From: Pseudoalteromonas luteoviolacea DSM 6061
GTDB taxonomy: Bacteria; Pseudomonadota; Gammaproteobacteria; Enterobacterales; Alteromonadaceae
Reading direction: 5' to 3'
NCBI RefSeq assembly: GCF_001625655.1
Contig: NZ_AUYB01000148.1
Location: 1-64,000 of the forward strand
Length of the DNA stretch: 64,000 bases
The notes beneath the pieces are model-generated. The model was not told where the DNA came from, made no database searches, and was given only the letters and a program-made list of their open reading frames with translations. Positions 8,655-18,234 of this stretch are shown here, in pieces. Both the position numbers and the translations under genes were made by a program. Numbering within the stretch: position 1 is the stretch's first letter; every line of letters begins with the position of its first letter.

Positions 8655-11600
8655 TTATGCCTGCTCTTGCACTAATAGCTTAGGCTTGATTTGAGTCAGT
8701 AGTTCATTTGCCGCATCAAAATCGTAGTCATCAATTAAAAGGTTAAGTTTATTAAAAGAATCAAAAAACTCCGTTCCCTGATACACAGGCAATAGCTCAC
8801 CAACCAAGTCAATGGCGTCCGTATCATAATCAGCAAGAAGCGTTGTTAATGTCACCAGCTTCTGTTCTATTTCTTCCTGTGAAATTTGCACTTGTATCTC
8901 ATTAGATAGTTCAGGCTGCTCTGATGAAAGCCCGAGTAATACGAGGTTAATATTCTCAATTAGAGGATCCAGTTGGCTGTGCACACGCTCTATTACCTCT
9001 TCAACAGGCAATCCCTCAGCACAAGCACTTTCTAACTCTCCAGCCACCGCCTGAACGCCAGTTGCTCCAATATTCCCAGCTGTGCCTTTGAGCGTGTGTG
9101 CACAGCGCATGGGCGCATCAGGATCGGTGCTTGCCTCTTGCAATGCCTCATCAAAGTGTTGGGTAAAATGCTGATGTTTGTCTGAAAAGCGTTTTAGTAA
9201 TCGCGTGAATAGCGCGACATCTCCTTGTGAAATAGACTTCGCTACCTGATTATCGATGCCCTCGATAATTGGATAACCACTTTCGCTATTCACTCTCTCA
9301 GCGGGCTGTTCAGCCGTCTGTATTGAGTTATTCGAAACCACAATCCATTTTTGTAATGTTGCAAACATTTTTTCCACATTCAGAGGTTTACCAATAATGT
9401 CGTTCATGCCGCAAGCCAATGCAGCTTCTTGATTATCCATCATCACACTCGCTGTCATTGCAATAATAGGTAGAGATGCGTATTGCGCTTGCTCCCTGAT
9501 TTTTCTGGTTGCAGTATACCCATCCATAACAGGCATTTGGCAATCCATTAGTACGCCATCAAATCGGTTTGTTGCCAATTTTTCCAGTGCTTGTGCGCCA
9601 TGCTCGGCCACTTCCACTGAGATGCCTTGACCCGTTAACAGCGCAATAGCTAGCTCCTGGTTTAAATCATTATCTTCTACCAACAGTAAATGTGCCCCAG
9701 CTAGTGACGTTCTGGAGGACTTCAGTTCACCCTCAGTCATAACCGTGTCGTTTTGCAAACCGAGTACCCGTTGCAAGCACCCGTATACCGCAGTAGGTAA
9801 AAAGGGTTTTTGTAAATAGGTAGTACTGCCAAATGACTCTAAATAAGCCTCAATAGGTTGAAATTCATAGAGCGGCATGACAATACAAGGCGTCTCATTC
9901 CCATTCGCTCTAAGTTGTTTTAACAGCCCAATTTCATTTTCAATTCGTGCATCTATAAATACGGCATCTTTTTCACCCGCTTGCTCTACTAGGTCGGTTG
10001 CTTGGAAAGAAACTGCACACTGCGCATCAATCTCAAAACGACTCAAACAGGACTGTAAATTACGACTTGAACTTGAGTTGCCATCAATGATTAAGGCATT
10101 TTTAATATCAAATTCAGTCAGAGCTTCCGGTTCTTTAAGCGCGTCGTTCACAACCAATGTGAAGCTAAATGTACTCCCAACATCAAGCGCACTCTGACAA
10201 TGAATTTCTCCATGCATTAATTCCACCAGCTTTTTGCTTATCGCTAACCCAAGGCCAGTGCCCCCATACTTACGAGTAGTCGACGTGTCCGCCTGTGAGA
10301 AGGAGGCAAAAAGCTTCGCCTGCTGTTCAGATGTCATGCCAATACCAGAGTCAATCACAGCAAATTTCAAAGTGATATCGCCATCAAATTGACTCTCCAA
10401 TCTGACATCTAGTAACACTTCTCCACCCAATTCAGTGAATTTCACTGCGTTGCTTCCCAAATTGAGTAATATTTGCGAAATTCGCAGCGGATCGCCAATC
10501 AAGTGTGATGGAATAGCAGCATCAATATGCGCGCTAAGCTCAAGACCTTTTTCCTTGGCCTTTACTGAAATAACATCCAAACAGCTTCCGATTGTCTCTT
10601 CTAGACAAAACTCCACATGTTCTATATCTAGTTTGCCAGCTTCAATTTTTGAAAAGTCCAAAATATCATTGATAATACCCAGCAGCGATTCAGCACTTCG
10701 ATGAATTTTCTCTACATAGTTGCGCTGTTTATGATTTAACTGGGTTTCGAGTGCCAAATAACTCATGCCAATAATGGCATTCATCGGCGTTCGGATCTCA
10801 TGGGACATATTTGAAAGAAAGTCTGACTTTGCTTGTGTTGCACTTTCCGCGCGCTCTTTCGCCTGCTTCAGCGCGGTTTCCAATTCTTTGGCGTCAGAGA
10901 TATCCATATGAATGCCAAACATTTCTTTACGGCGACTATCTTGATTAATATTGACACTGCGGCCCATACTCAAAATCCACTTCCAACCGCCATCGGCAGT
11001 TTTCATTCTAAACTCAGCACGATAAGTCTTAGATTGCTTGCTCAAATGTGCTTGTAAAGCACCTTCCACATGGCCTAAGTCATCAGGATGTAAAAGGCTT
11101 CGCCATCGGTTAATCGTTTCTCCATATTGCAACTCAAGCTCACCCTCTTGATACCCCAGCATGGTTGACCAAATTGTATTTGTGACCAGCTTGTCGTTTT
11201 GACAATCCCACTCCCAAGTACCAGCATTGGCCCCTTGCATAGCTAACTCCAAACGCTGCTCAGCCTCTTTTAACTCGCTGTATGACAGTGAGTTAGCGAG
11301 CGCCACGGCGATATGATTGGCAACTGTACGAAGTACATTCAAGTGAACTTCTTTATAAGCCCGTGGCTTATTCGATTGCACAGTAAACACCCCGAGGACT
11401 TTCCCTTCTACAACTAGCGGGGCACAGAAAACGGACTTAGTCTGTTCACCATAAAGGTTATTGCAAGCTTTGAGATCCATCTTCTGCCAGCTCTCATCAC
11501 TGGCGGCGTAAAACTCCTTACCATTAGCAACACAATAAACGTCAGCACTGCTCACCACTTTGGTGTGGCTTTCTAAAGCCTCGTACAGCTCACCTTGTTG

Positions 11601-14195
11601 CATAGCGTAAATGTAATCAATGTATTGCTGCTCTTCATAAAATACGCCTACGGCAAAAAATTCGCAGTGTAAAATTGTGCTCAAATGATTGTAAATTGTT
11701 TCACTGATCACATGCATATCATAAGTGGCCGCAACCTCTTTACCCACCTCACCTAAAACAACAATATCGCGTGTCCTTCGTGCAATTTTCTGCTCCAATT
11801 CAAGGCTATTTGCTCTGAGTTGTTTTACTCTTAGCCAGAATAAGAAAAGTAGCAGTATCACCATTAACACAGGTAAGGTAATTCGAAACCATAAGGTCTG
11901 GTACCAAGCTGGCACGCTAACAATAGTCAGTTCAATGCCGGTTTGATTCCACACCCCGTGATTATTACTGCCTTGTACTTTTAACTGGTATTCACCTGGC
12001 GGTAACTCGCGATAATTCACGGTGTGATCAGGTGTCGTTGCGCTCCAACCTTCATGGTAACCATCTAACCAAGTACGATATCGGTTGTCACCTGTGGCCT
12101 GATAATCTAGCGCGGCAAAGTGAATCGACAAATTTTTATCATTATGATTTAGTAAAACTCGCCCACTTTGAATGTCTATCGCTTTGCCATCAACAAAAGC
12201 TTGAGTGAAAGCAACTGGCGGGGCGCTGGTGTTTACACGAACTGACTTAGGATTAAATCCTGTAATACCATCGATACTGCCAAATAAGATGCGATCTTCA
12301 AACTTAACGAATGAACGAGCCAAGAAATGATGATTGATCAACCCATCATTGGTAGTGAATTGATGAAAAATACCGTAGGTAGGATCAAATTTAAACACAC
12401 CACTGGCGCTTGCAAACCATAAAAATCCCTCTTCGTCGGACACAATAGACTTAACGGCAAAGTTGACTTGAGAAGCAGTGTTGACGTACTGCTTAAAAGC
12501 TTTCGAGGCTAAGTCAAAGCTTGTTACACCGCGATTAGTCGCGAGCCAAACTTGATTGCCCTGCTGCATTGCGTGGGTGACGTAGTTGCCATTGGGGCCC
12601 ACTTTATTGCCATAGGCAGTAAACTGCTCAAACTTACCATTTGATGGATCGACTCTAAACACCCCTTCGCCATCGGTACCAGCCCAAACTTGTCCTTCAC
12701 TGTCGTGAAATACAAACTCTAGATCTTGTTGCGGAATATAATTGCGCTTTTCATCGGTATTTCTATTCCAACGTACCATGCCATCTCGACCAGACAGCAC
12801 TAGCCACATTTCTCCTGCCCTATCAAAACTCACATGCTCCACAGAGCGACGAGAATCCTGAAGCCAAGAAAGCGTAACTAACTCGAGTTTTTTATTTAGC
12901 TCATCCACTTTATATAAGCCAAAACTGGTACCCGCAAATAGTTGCCCCGCTTCATCTCGGGCCAAACTATGAATACGAAGGCGATAGTTGCCTTGAAGTG
13001 TCTCCGCATCGGCAAAAGGAATGAATGTTTCTTTGCCATCAAAATGGACTAATCCGCGCCCTGTGCCTAACCAGACCCCGCCCTGAGCCGCCATTTCAGC
13101 TGTGAGTACTTGATTAAATAATCCCGACAACAGCTCATCTTGCAGATAATCTTGCCAAGACATAAAGGCAGGCGGGTTTGGAAAGACTTTTTGAACTCCA
13201 GAGTAGCGCGTCGCAGCCCACAATAAACCACTATCATCGACTAGTACTTGGCGCACGTCTCTATTTTGTAACAGAGCAAGCTTACTGTTTGGAATAGGTG
13301 ATAAAAACTGTTCCAGCCTTGGAGAGAATCGATAGATCCCCGCAAAGGTGGCCAATAATATATCGCCGTTAAAGTGCATTAATCGCGTTACACTTGGCAA
13401 TGTGCCAGTTGGTAAATTGTATGTCTTATACTCATTAATATTTGGATTAAACAACCCAAAGCTTGTTCTGGTAGCAACCCAAATTTGACCTAGTTCATCA
13501 ACTGAAACCTGTCTAACCTCAGCGTGATCTAGGGAATTTTCCGCCACTCCAAATCCCTGAAATTTCCCGGTATCACGATCTAACCGGTAAAGCCCATTGG
13601 ATGTGCCAGCCCAGATCCCGCCATTTAGATCTTCGCTAATACTCCATACTCGGTCGTTTCCTATGCTGCTGGGGTCATTATCTACATGTACAAAGCGTTC
13701 GAAACTCTGCCCGTCTTCGCGCATTCGATTGAGTCCACCGCCGCTGGTACCAACCCACAAAGTACCATCACGACTCTCAAATAAAGATTGAACTTTATTC
13801 GCACCGAGGGACGTAAGCTCATTAGGGTCGTGCTTGAAATGCACAAAATGTTGCTGCTCTCGGACAAATAAGTTGAGTCCACCACCCCAAGTCCCAGCCC
13901 ATAAGCGACCCTGTTTGTCGAAAAGGAGTGCCCCAACACTATTTGCTGACAGCGAATTAGGATCATTGGGGTCGTGATTAAAGCTGATAAATTCATAGCC
14001 GTCATATCGCTTTACGCCATCGGCACTGCCAAACCACATAAACCCTTGCGGATCTTTAGAGACAGCGTAAATTTGCGGGTTTGCCAAACCATTATAGGCT
14101 GAAATACTCTCGACTTTTATTTGTGCCCAGCACAATTTGCTGGCAACCAATACAAACGAACTTACCACTACGAGTAATAGCCGCAAAGGCTTCAT
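8655..14195 (-). CDS. giant hybrid sensor histidine kinase with periplasmic two-component propeller
   Basis: An 1846-residue hybrid kinase. A signal/anchor segment is followed by many regulator-propeller repeats (LWAGTWGGGLN, LWVGTSGGGLNR, IWAGTSNGLYR) to about residue 680, then a Y_Y_Y domain (about 690-765) and a membrane helix at about 768-790. The cytoplasmic part has a GAF domain (about 820-965), PAS/PAC (about 980-1100), HisKA with the H-box SNMSHEIRTPMN (His near 1131) and a HATPase with GTGLGLAISKKL. A degenerate receiver (about 1370-1490), an intact receiver (LMDCQMPVMDGY, Asp near 1550) and an Hpt domain (CAHTLKGTAGNI, His near 1700) complete a phosphorelay. Propeller-Y_Y_Y sensors in other bacteria commonly sense carbohydrate breakdown products. 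The alpha-amylase at 16085 and the divergent receiver protein at 14442 are possible partners; this is inferred from proximity only. Confidence 0.93.
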   Translation of the reverse strand: MKPLRLLLVVVSSFVLVASKLCWAQIKVESISAYNGLANPQIYAVSKDPQGFMWFGSADGVKRYDGYEFISFNHDPNDPNSLSANSVGALLFDKQGRLWAGTWGGGLNLFVREQQHFVHFKHDPNELTSLGANKVQSLFESRDGTLWVGTSGGGLNRMREDGQSFERFVHVDNDPSSIGNDRVWSISEDLNGGIWAGTSNGLYRLDRDTGKFQGFGVAENSLDHAEVRQVSVDELGQIWVATRTSFGLFNPNINEYKTYNLPTGTLPSVTRLMHFNGDILLATFAGIYRFSPRLEQFLSPIPNSKLALLQNRDVRQVLVDDSGLLWAATRYSGVQKVFPNPPAFMSWQDYLQDELLSGLFNQVLTAEMAAQGGVWLGTGRGLVHFDGKETFIPFADAETLQGNYRLRIHSLARDEAGQLFAGTSFGLYKVDELNKKLELVTLSWLQDSRRSVEHVSFDRAGEMWLVLSGRDGMVRWNRNTDEKRNYIPQQDLEFVFHDSEGQVWAGTDGEGVFRVDPSNGKFEQFTAYGNKVGPNGNYVTHAMQQGNQVWLATNRGVTSFDLASKAFKQYVNTASQVNFAVKSIVSDEEGFLWFASASGVFKFDPTYGIFHQFTTNDGLINHHFLARSFVKFEDRILFGSIDGITGFNPKSVRVNTSAPPVAFTQAFVDGKAIDIQSGRVLLNHNDKNLSIHFAALDYQATGDNRYRTWLDGYHEGWSATTPDHTVNYRELPPGEYQLKVQGSNNHGVWNQTGIELTIVSVPAWYQTLWFRITLPVLMVILLLFLFWLRVKQLRANSLELEQKIARRTRDIVVLGEVGKEVAATYDMHVISETIYNHLSTILHCEFFAVGVFYEEQQYIDYIYAMQQGELYEALESHTKVVSSADVYCVANGKEFYAASDESWQKMDLKACNNLYGEQTKSVFCAPLVVEGKVLGVFTVQSNKPRAYKEVHLNVLRTVANHIAVALANSLSYSELKEAEQRLELAMQGANAGTWEWDCQNDKLVTNTIWSTMLGYQEGELELQYGETINRWRSLLHPDDLGHVEGALQAHLSKQSKTYRAEFRMKTADGGWKWILSMGRSVNINQDSRRKEMFGIHMDISDAKELETALKQAKERAESATQAKSDFLSNMSHEIRTPMNAIIGMSYLALETQLNHKQRNYVEKIHRSAESLLGIINDILDFSKIEAGKLDIEHVEFCLEETIGSCLDVISVKAKEKGLELSAHIDAAIPSHLIGDPLRISQILLNLGSNAVKFTELGGEVLLDVRLESQFDGDITLKFAVIDSGIGMTSEQQAKLFASFSQADTSTTRKYGGTGLGLAISKKLVELMHGEIHCQSALDVGSTFSFTLVVNDALKEPEALTEFDIKNALIIDGNSSSSRNLQSCLSRFEIDAQCAVSFQATDLVEQAGEKDAVFIDARIENEIGLLKQLRANGNETPCIVMPLYEFQPIEAYLESFGSTTYLQKPFLPTAVYGCLQRVLGLQNDTVMTEGELKSSRTSLAGAHLLLVEDNDLNQELAIALLTGQGISVEVAEHGAQALEKLATNRFDGVLMDCQMPVMDGYTATRKIREQAQYASLPIIAMTASVMMDNQEAALACGMNDIIGKPLNVEKMFATLQKWIVVSNNSIQTAEQPAERVNSESGYPIIEGIDNQVAKSISQGDVALFTRLLKRFSDKHQHFTQHFDEALQEASTDPDAPMRCAHTLKGTAGNIGATGVQAVAGELESACAEGLPVEEVIERVHSQLDPLIENINLVLLGLSSEQPELSNEIQVQISQEEIEQKLVTLTTLLADYDTDAIDLVGELLPVYQGTEFFDSFNKLNLLIDDYDFDAANELLTQIKPKLLVQEQA

Positions 14196-14441
14196 ACCTG
14201 ACTCCTTGATTGAGTTTTTATTCTCACCGTTTGGTTCTCCTAACAGCCTACGCTGCTTTATGGGATAATTTAGTATCTAAATTTGAATTCTGTATGCATA
14301 ATTATTAGACACTTTTGAAGAACATGTGCAAAATAAGAACAGTTAATTTTTGTCTAACTATCACTCAGTTATGAAGTCGCGTGCGCAAAGGCAGCTAATT
14401 AGCGTTTAATTTTTTTTAAACGGAATCGCGTGGAGGATCCA

Positions 14442-15956
14442 ATGACCAGTAGTGACAGTAGCCAATCCATCACAGTTCTCATTGTAGAGCCCCATGAAAC
14501 TATCCGCTCGATGATAGCCAGTACAGCCAAAAAACTCGGTGATGTTACAGTCGTACAAAGCTCAAATGGGGTGGACGCCAGAGAAAAGCTCACCTACCAC
14601 GACATACATCTCATCATCTCAGAGTGGCAATTACCAAAACTCGATGGTATTTCTTTACTACAGTGGGTACGCAGTAACCCACGTACTGCACATATCCCTT
14701 TTGTCATGACCTCTGCAACTATAGACCAAAGCAACGTGATGCAGGCCATTCAAAGTGGAGTCTCTGAATACATAGTAAAACCGTTCTCTAGCCAAATTTT
14801 ACTCTCCCGATTGCAAAGAGCACTCAGCAAACCTGTCAGAGCGATCAAGCAAAATGCAACTGAGCAGGCTCAGCAAGAACACATTACACAAGTGCTGGTT
14901 GTTGATGATGTGGCCGATAACATCAAAGTTATCAGTGATATTTTGCGCAAAGACTACAAAGTTAAAGCGGCGCTCAACGGTAAAAAAGCACTGCAAATTT
15001 GTGCAATGGAACCTCAACCGGATTTAGTGCTACTGGACATTATGATGCCAGATATGGATGGTATTGAAGTTTGTAAGCGATTAAAGTCAGACCCTCAAAC
15101 ACAGCATATTACCGTGATATTTTTATCTGCTTTAGAGCAAACTGAGCACATCGTAAAAGGTCTAGAATTAGGCGCGGTCGACTATATCACTAAGCCAGCT
15201 AACCCCTCAATTGTGCGATCTCGAGTTAAGGCCCATTGCCGCGCCATAGAATCAAACCGATTGATGCGTAATCAGATCGATACCATGATGGAAAATGCCA
15301 AGCTCCAAGATCAATTTGATAATATGAACCAACATCAAATTATTGCACCTATACGAGATATTCAAAGCGCAAGCAGCAAGCTCTCCGATCATTTAAATGA
15401 GCCAGAAAAAGCCCAACAGTATTTGGATCATATTCAACAGCATTGCCAGCAACTCCAGCTCCATGTAGACAATATGCAAGCACTGCAGAAAATAGAACGA
15501 GATGAATACTCTCTGTCGATTTCAACTATTCCTCTATACGAGGTGGTTGAAAAAGTTCTATTGGGGCTCAGCCACATTATTTCCAAAGAGCAAATCCAAA
15601 TAGCAAACAACCTTGCACCTGGGTTAAAAATTAAAGGCGACCAGCAATTGCTTTTTACGGTGCTTACCCAGCTTATTCAAAATGCTTTAGAGGCTTCGAA
15701 TACACAAAAATTAGTGAGTATCAGTGCACGCAGCGACAACCAAGTGCATACCTTGAGTATTCTAAATTCAGACCCTATCCCCGCGTCAATCCGCAGTCAA
15801 TTTTTTGAGAAATTTGTCTCCCATGGCAAAGGAGAGCGCTCAGGGCTAGGTACTTACACGGCTAAAAAGCTCACGGAAAAACAAAATGGCTTTATTGAAT
15901 ATCGCAGTGATGAAGAGTCTGGTACCGAAGTATTTGTGAGTATGCCAATCGGTTAA
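14442..15956 (+). CDS. double-receiver, histidine-kinase-like protein
   Basis: A soluble two-component protein divergent from the giant sensor kinase. Receiver 1 (about residues 8-125) has the Lys of IVKPF, but the phospho-acceptor Asp position reads Glu (LIISEWQLPKLDG, where CheY has ISDWNMP). Receiver 2 (about 145-265) is intact (VVDDVADN, LLDIMMPDMDG, ITKPANP). A helical region with a possible H-box (NQHQIIAPIRDI) and a GHKL ATPase domain with N-box LIQNALEAS and G-box SGLGTYTAKKL follow. ATG 14442 is chosen because GGAGG lies 5 bases upstream; the in-frame GTG at 14430 overlaps that site. It could form a relay with the neighbouring kinase, with receiver 1 locked in an active-like state. 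Confidence 0.88.
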   Translation: MTSSDSSQSITVLIVEPHETIRSMIASTAKKLGDVTVVQSSNGVDAREKLTYHDIHLIISEWQLPKLDGISLLQWVRSNPRTAHIPFVMTSATIDQSNVMQAIQSGVSEYIVKPFSSQILLSRLQRALSKPVRAIKQNATEQAQQEHITQVLVVDDVADNIKVISDILRKDYKVKAALNGKKALQICAMEPQPDLVLLDIMMPDMDGIEVCKRLKSDPQTQHITVIFLSALEQTEHIVKGLELGAVDYITKPANPSIVRSRVKAHCRAIESNRLMRNQIDTMMENAKLQDQFDNMNQHQIIAPIRDIQSASSKLSDHLNEPEKAQQYLDHIQQHCQQLQLHVDNMQALQKIERDEYSLSISTIPLYEVVEKVLLGLSHIISKEQIQIANNLAPGLKIKGDQQLLFTVLTQLIQNALEASNTQKLVSISARSDNQVHTLSILNSDPIPASIRSQFFEKFVSHGKGERSGLGTYTAKKLTEKQNGFIEYRSDEESGTEVFVSMPIG

Positions 15957-16084
15957 TGCAGTTGGACTCTTTCACCTTTATAAAGCAGGGATGCATACGT
16001 ATTCAAAACAAAATATTTACAAAAGTGCTACCTTAGCAATTCTAGGCGTATAAAAATCGCGCAACATTCTTGCAAGGAATAGCC

Positions 16085-18178
16085 ATGTCTACTTTAAAAA
16101 ATAGCTTTTGCACCTATAAACGTACCTGCTGCTATATATTTGCAGCATGCTTACCTTTGAGCTTCTCTCCAACCAGTAGCGCCACCGACGATGTAATGCT
16201 ACAGGGATTTTATTGGGATGTTCCCGTTGATGAGCAAAACAAAAATGGGATTTGGTGGGACAACTTAGCCAATAAAGCCCCCGCACTATCTGAAGCGGGT
16301 TTTTCTAGTATTTGGATCCCACCGCCTTCAAAAGGTAATTGGGGGATCATTGATATGGGATACGGTATTTATGACCATTACGACTTAGGTACTTACGACC
16401 AAAAAGGCACGATAGAAACTCGTTTTGGTAGCCAACAAGAATTGAGTGAGATGATTGCCAAGTTGCAACAAAATAATATAGATGTTTACGCCGATGTCGT
16501 ACTCAACCACATCTATACCAATGAACAAGATAGCGAACCTAACCCCGCAGTCAAAGCTTATGCTCAGCACAAAGCACATAACCATCAACATGTAGCCTAT
16601 CCAAGCAATGAAATAAGTTGGCAATTGAAAGGTGTACAGGGGCGAGTTTTTATCAAAATCCAAGGTTATGGTTCAACGATGCCATGGGCGCAAGACATCA
16701 ATCAACGTGGCTACCAGCTCACAATTACCGACAGTAAAGGAAAGCAGGTTACAAACAGTACCCATGTTGAACAAGAGCCAAACGATGGCAATTTTTCAAC
16801 AATCCGTGCAGGTAATAATGCTTTTCCAGGCCTGAATTTAGCGCTGCGCGGCCAAATTATCGATAAACAAGACATTGACGAATACTATTTAGATATTGCC
16901 ACAAAAAGCGACCTATTTATCACTCTAAGCGCCAAGCAAGGCCCTATAACCAGTACTCAGGATTGGACAGACGCAGCCCAAAGTAATGGCTACTTTCCCG
17001 TTGAGGTTTGGCAACAAGCCAATGGTTCTGCGCCAACAGTTGAAATTACTGACACGCATTTAGTTGCCCATACCAATACAAAAATCACGCCCCCACAACG
17101 TAATCAATACGCTAATATTCCCAATACAGATGATGGTTGGCAGTTCAGTGATTTTCATCCAGTTGATGAGCATGACTGGCTAGGGGAGTTGGGTAGTGAC
17201 AACATAATCACTAACACCAAAATGTTTGGTAATGACAGCAACACCTTTTCTCCTCGTGTACAGCAAAAGTTAATTGACTGGGGAAAGTGGCTCAAGACGG
17301 AGCATAAGTTCAATGGGTTTCGACTCGACTTTGTACGCGGATTCCAACCTGAATTTGCCGCACAGTGGGTAAAAAGCTTGCCAAAAGAACAGAACCAGCA
17401 GCCTTTTGTTGTAGCCGAATATTGGGGTGGAGATAGCAGCATCAAAGCTTGGGTCGATACCGTCAAGGCACATGGTGCGGACATTGATGTATTTGACTTT
17501 CCTTTAAAGTCAGCACTGACACAGATGACGAATCAAAATCAGCACTTTGATATGCGTACACTCAATCACGCGGGGCTTGTACGTAACCAAACAGGCAACC
17601 AACTAGCCGGAACAGAGGTTGTCACCTTTGTAGAAAATCATGATACCGGTAAAGAACATGACAAGTGGGTGAATAAGGATTTTAAGATGGCGTATGCTTA
17701 CATTCTAACCCATGAAGGAAAGCCCACCGTATTTTATTCACATTACTATGGCGTAAAGCAGCATGACTACCATGACCCATCCAAGGAAATTACTGCGCCA
17801 ATCACATTACAGCAAAATATCAACCAGCTTATATTCGCCCGAAATACTTATCTAGATGGCGAACTAAGTGTGTTATCACAGTCTGGTAATCCATTTGGTG
17901 ATGTACAACACGTTTATGTGGCAAGACGCAATGGCAAAACATCGAAACAAGGCGCCATAATCGTGCTCAACAACCATGATTCACAACGCAAGGGGCTCTG
18001 GGTTACAACCCATGCTAATGGCTTGTCAAACTTTGCAGGTAAGACCCTAGTTAATGCCTTTGAGCCAAGTGATACGGTCAGAATTTATGAAGATGGTCGA
18101 GGCTATTTCAGCGCTCCTAGTAGAGGCTACGCTGTTTACGTTTTACAAAGTGATTACGTTCCTTACCCAGTAAACTAG
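16085..18178 (+). CDS. secreted alpha-amylase (GH13, archaeal/plant-like) with large inserted segment
   Basis: An endo-acting starch hydrolase of glycoside hydrolase family 13. A signal peptide (about 1-35) precedes a barrel whose first part (VMLQGFYWDV, GIWWDNL, IWIPPPSKG, QKGTIETRFGS) closely follows the Pyrococcus-type amylases of subfamily GH13_7. Catalytic residues are Asp415 (GFRLDFVRGF), Glu445 (VVAEYWGG) and Asp520 (FVENHDTG); VLNH is region I. Between that His (about residue 142) and the FSDFHP motif (about 350) lie about 200 residues where thermococcal enzymes have about 35. The extra part contains EQEPNDG and DEYYLDIATKSDL, reminiscent of PPC-type bacterial domains. ATG 16085 is preceded by AAGGAA; TTG 16070 is less likely. 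A role in extracellular starch or glycogen use is inferred. Confidence 0.93.
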   Translation: MSTLKNSFCTYKRTCCYIFAACLPLSFSPTSSATDDVMLQGFYWDVPVDEQNKNGIWWDNLANKAPALSEAGFSSIWIPPPSKGNWGIIDMGYGIYDHYDLGTYDQKGTIETRFGSQQELSEMIAKLQQNNIDVYADVVLNHIYTNEQDSEPNPAVKAYAQHKAHNHQHVAYPSNEISWQLKGVQGRVFIKIQGYGSTMPWAQDINQRGYQLTITDSKGKQVTNSTHVEQEPNDGNFSTIRAGNNAFPGLNLALRGQIIDKQDIDEYYLDIATKSDLFITLSAKQGPITSTQDWTDAAQSNGYFPVEVWQQANGSAPTVEITDTHLVAHTNTKITPPQRNQYANIPNTDDGWQFSDFHPVDEHDWLGELGSDNIITNTKMFGNDSNTFSPRVQQKLIDWGKWLKTEHKFNGFRLDFVRGFQPEFAAQWVKSLPKEQNQQPFVVAEYWGGDSSIKAWVDTVKAHGADIDVFDFPLKSALTQMTNQNQHFDMRTLNHAGLVRNQTGNQLAGTEVVTFVENHDTGKEHDKWVNKDFKMAYAYILTHEGKPTVFYSHYYGVKQHDYHDPSKEITAPITLQQNINQLIFARNTYLDGELSVLSQSGNPFGDVQHVYVARRNGKTSKQGAIIVLNNHDSQRKGLWVTTHANGLSNFAGKTLVNAFEPSDTVRIYEDGRGYFSAPSRGYAVYVLQSDYVPYPVN

Positions 18179-18188
18179 CCCACTATTT

Positions 18189-18234
18189 ACAATGGCTTAC
18201 GAGTGCGCCAACGCCCTGTTAAGCCATTGTTTTT
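18189..18234 (+). terminator. terminator after alpha-amylase gene
   Basis: Eleven-bp arms ACAATGGCTTA/TAAGCCATTGT, 20-base loop, then TTTTT. The right arm overlaps the 3' end of the convergent LysR gene, so it may serve both strands. Confidence 0.75.

Noticed and set aside
13682..14005. 107-codon minus-strand frame within the sensor kinase gene in another frame
   Set aside because: The sensor kinase frame is continuous and matches its families, so this is a shadow.
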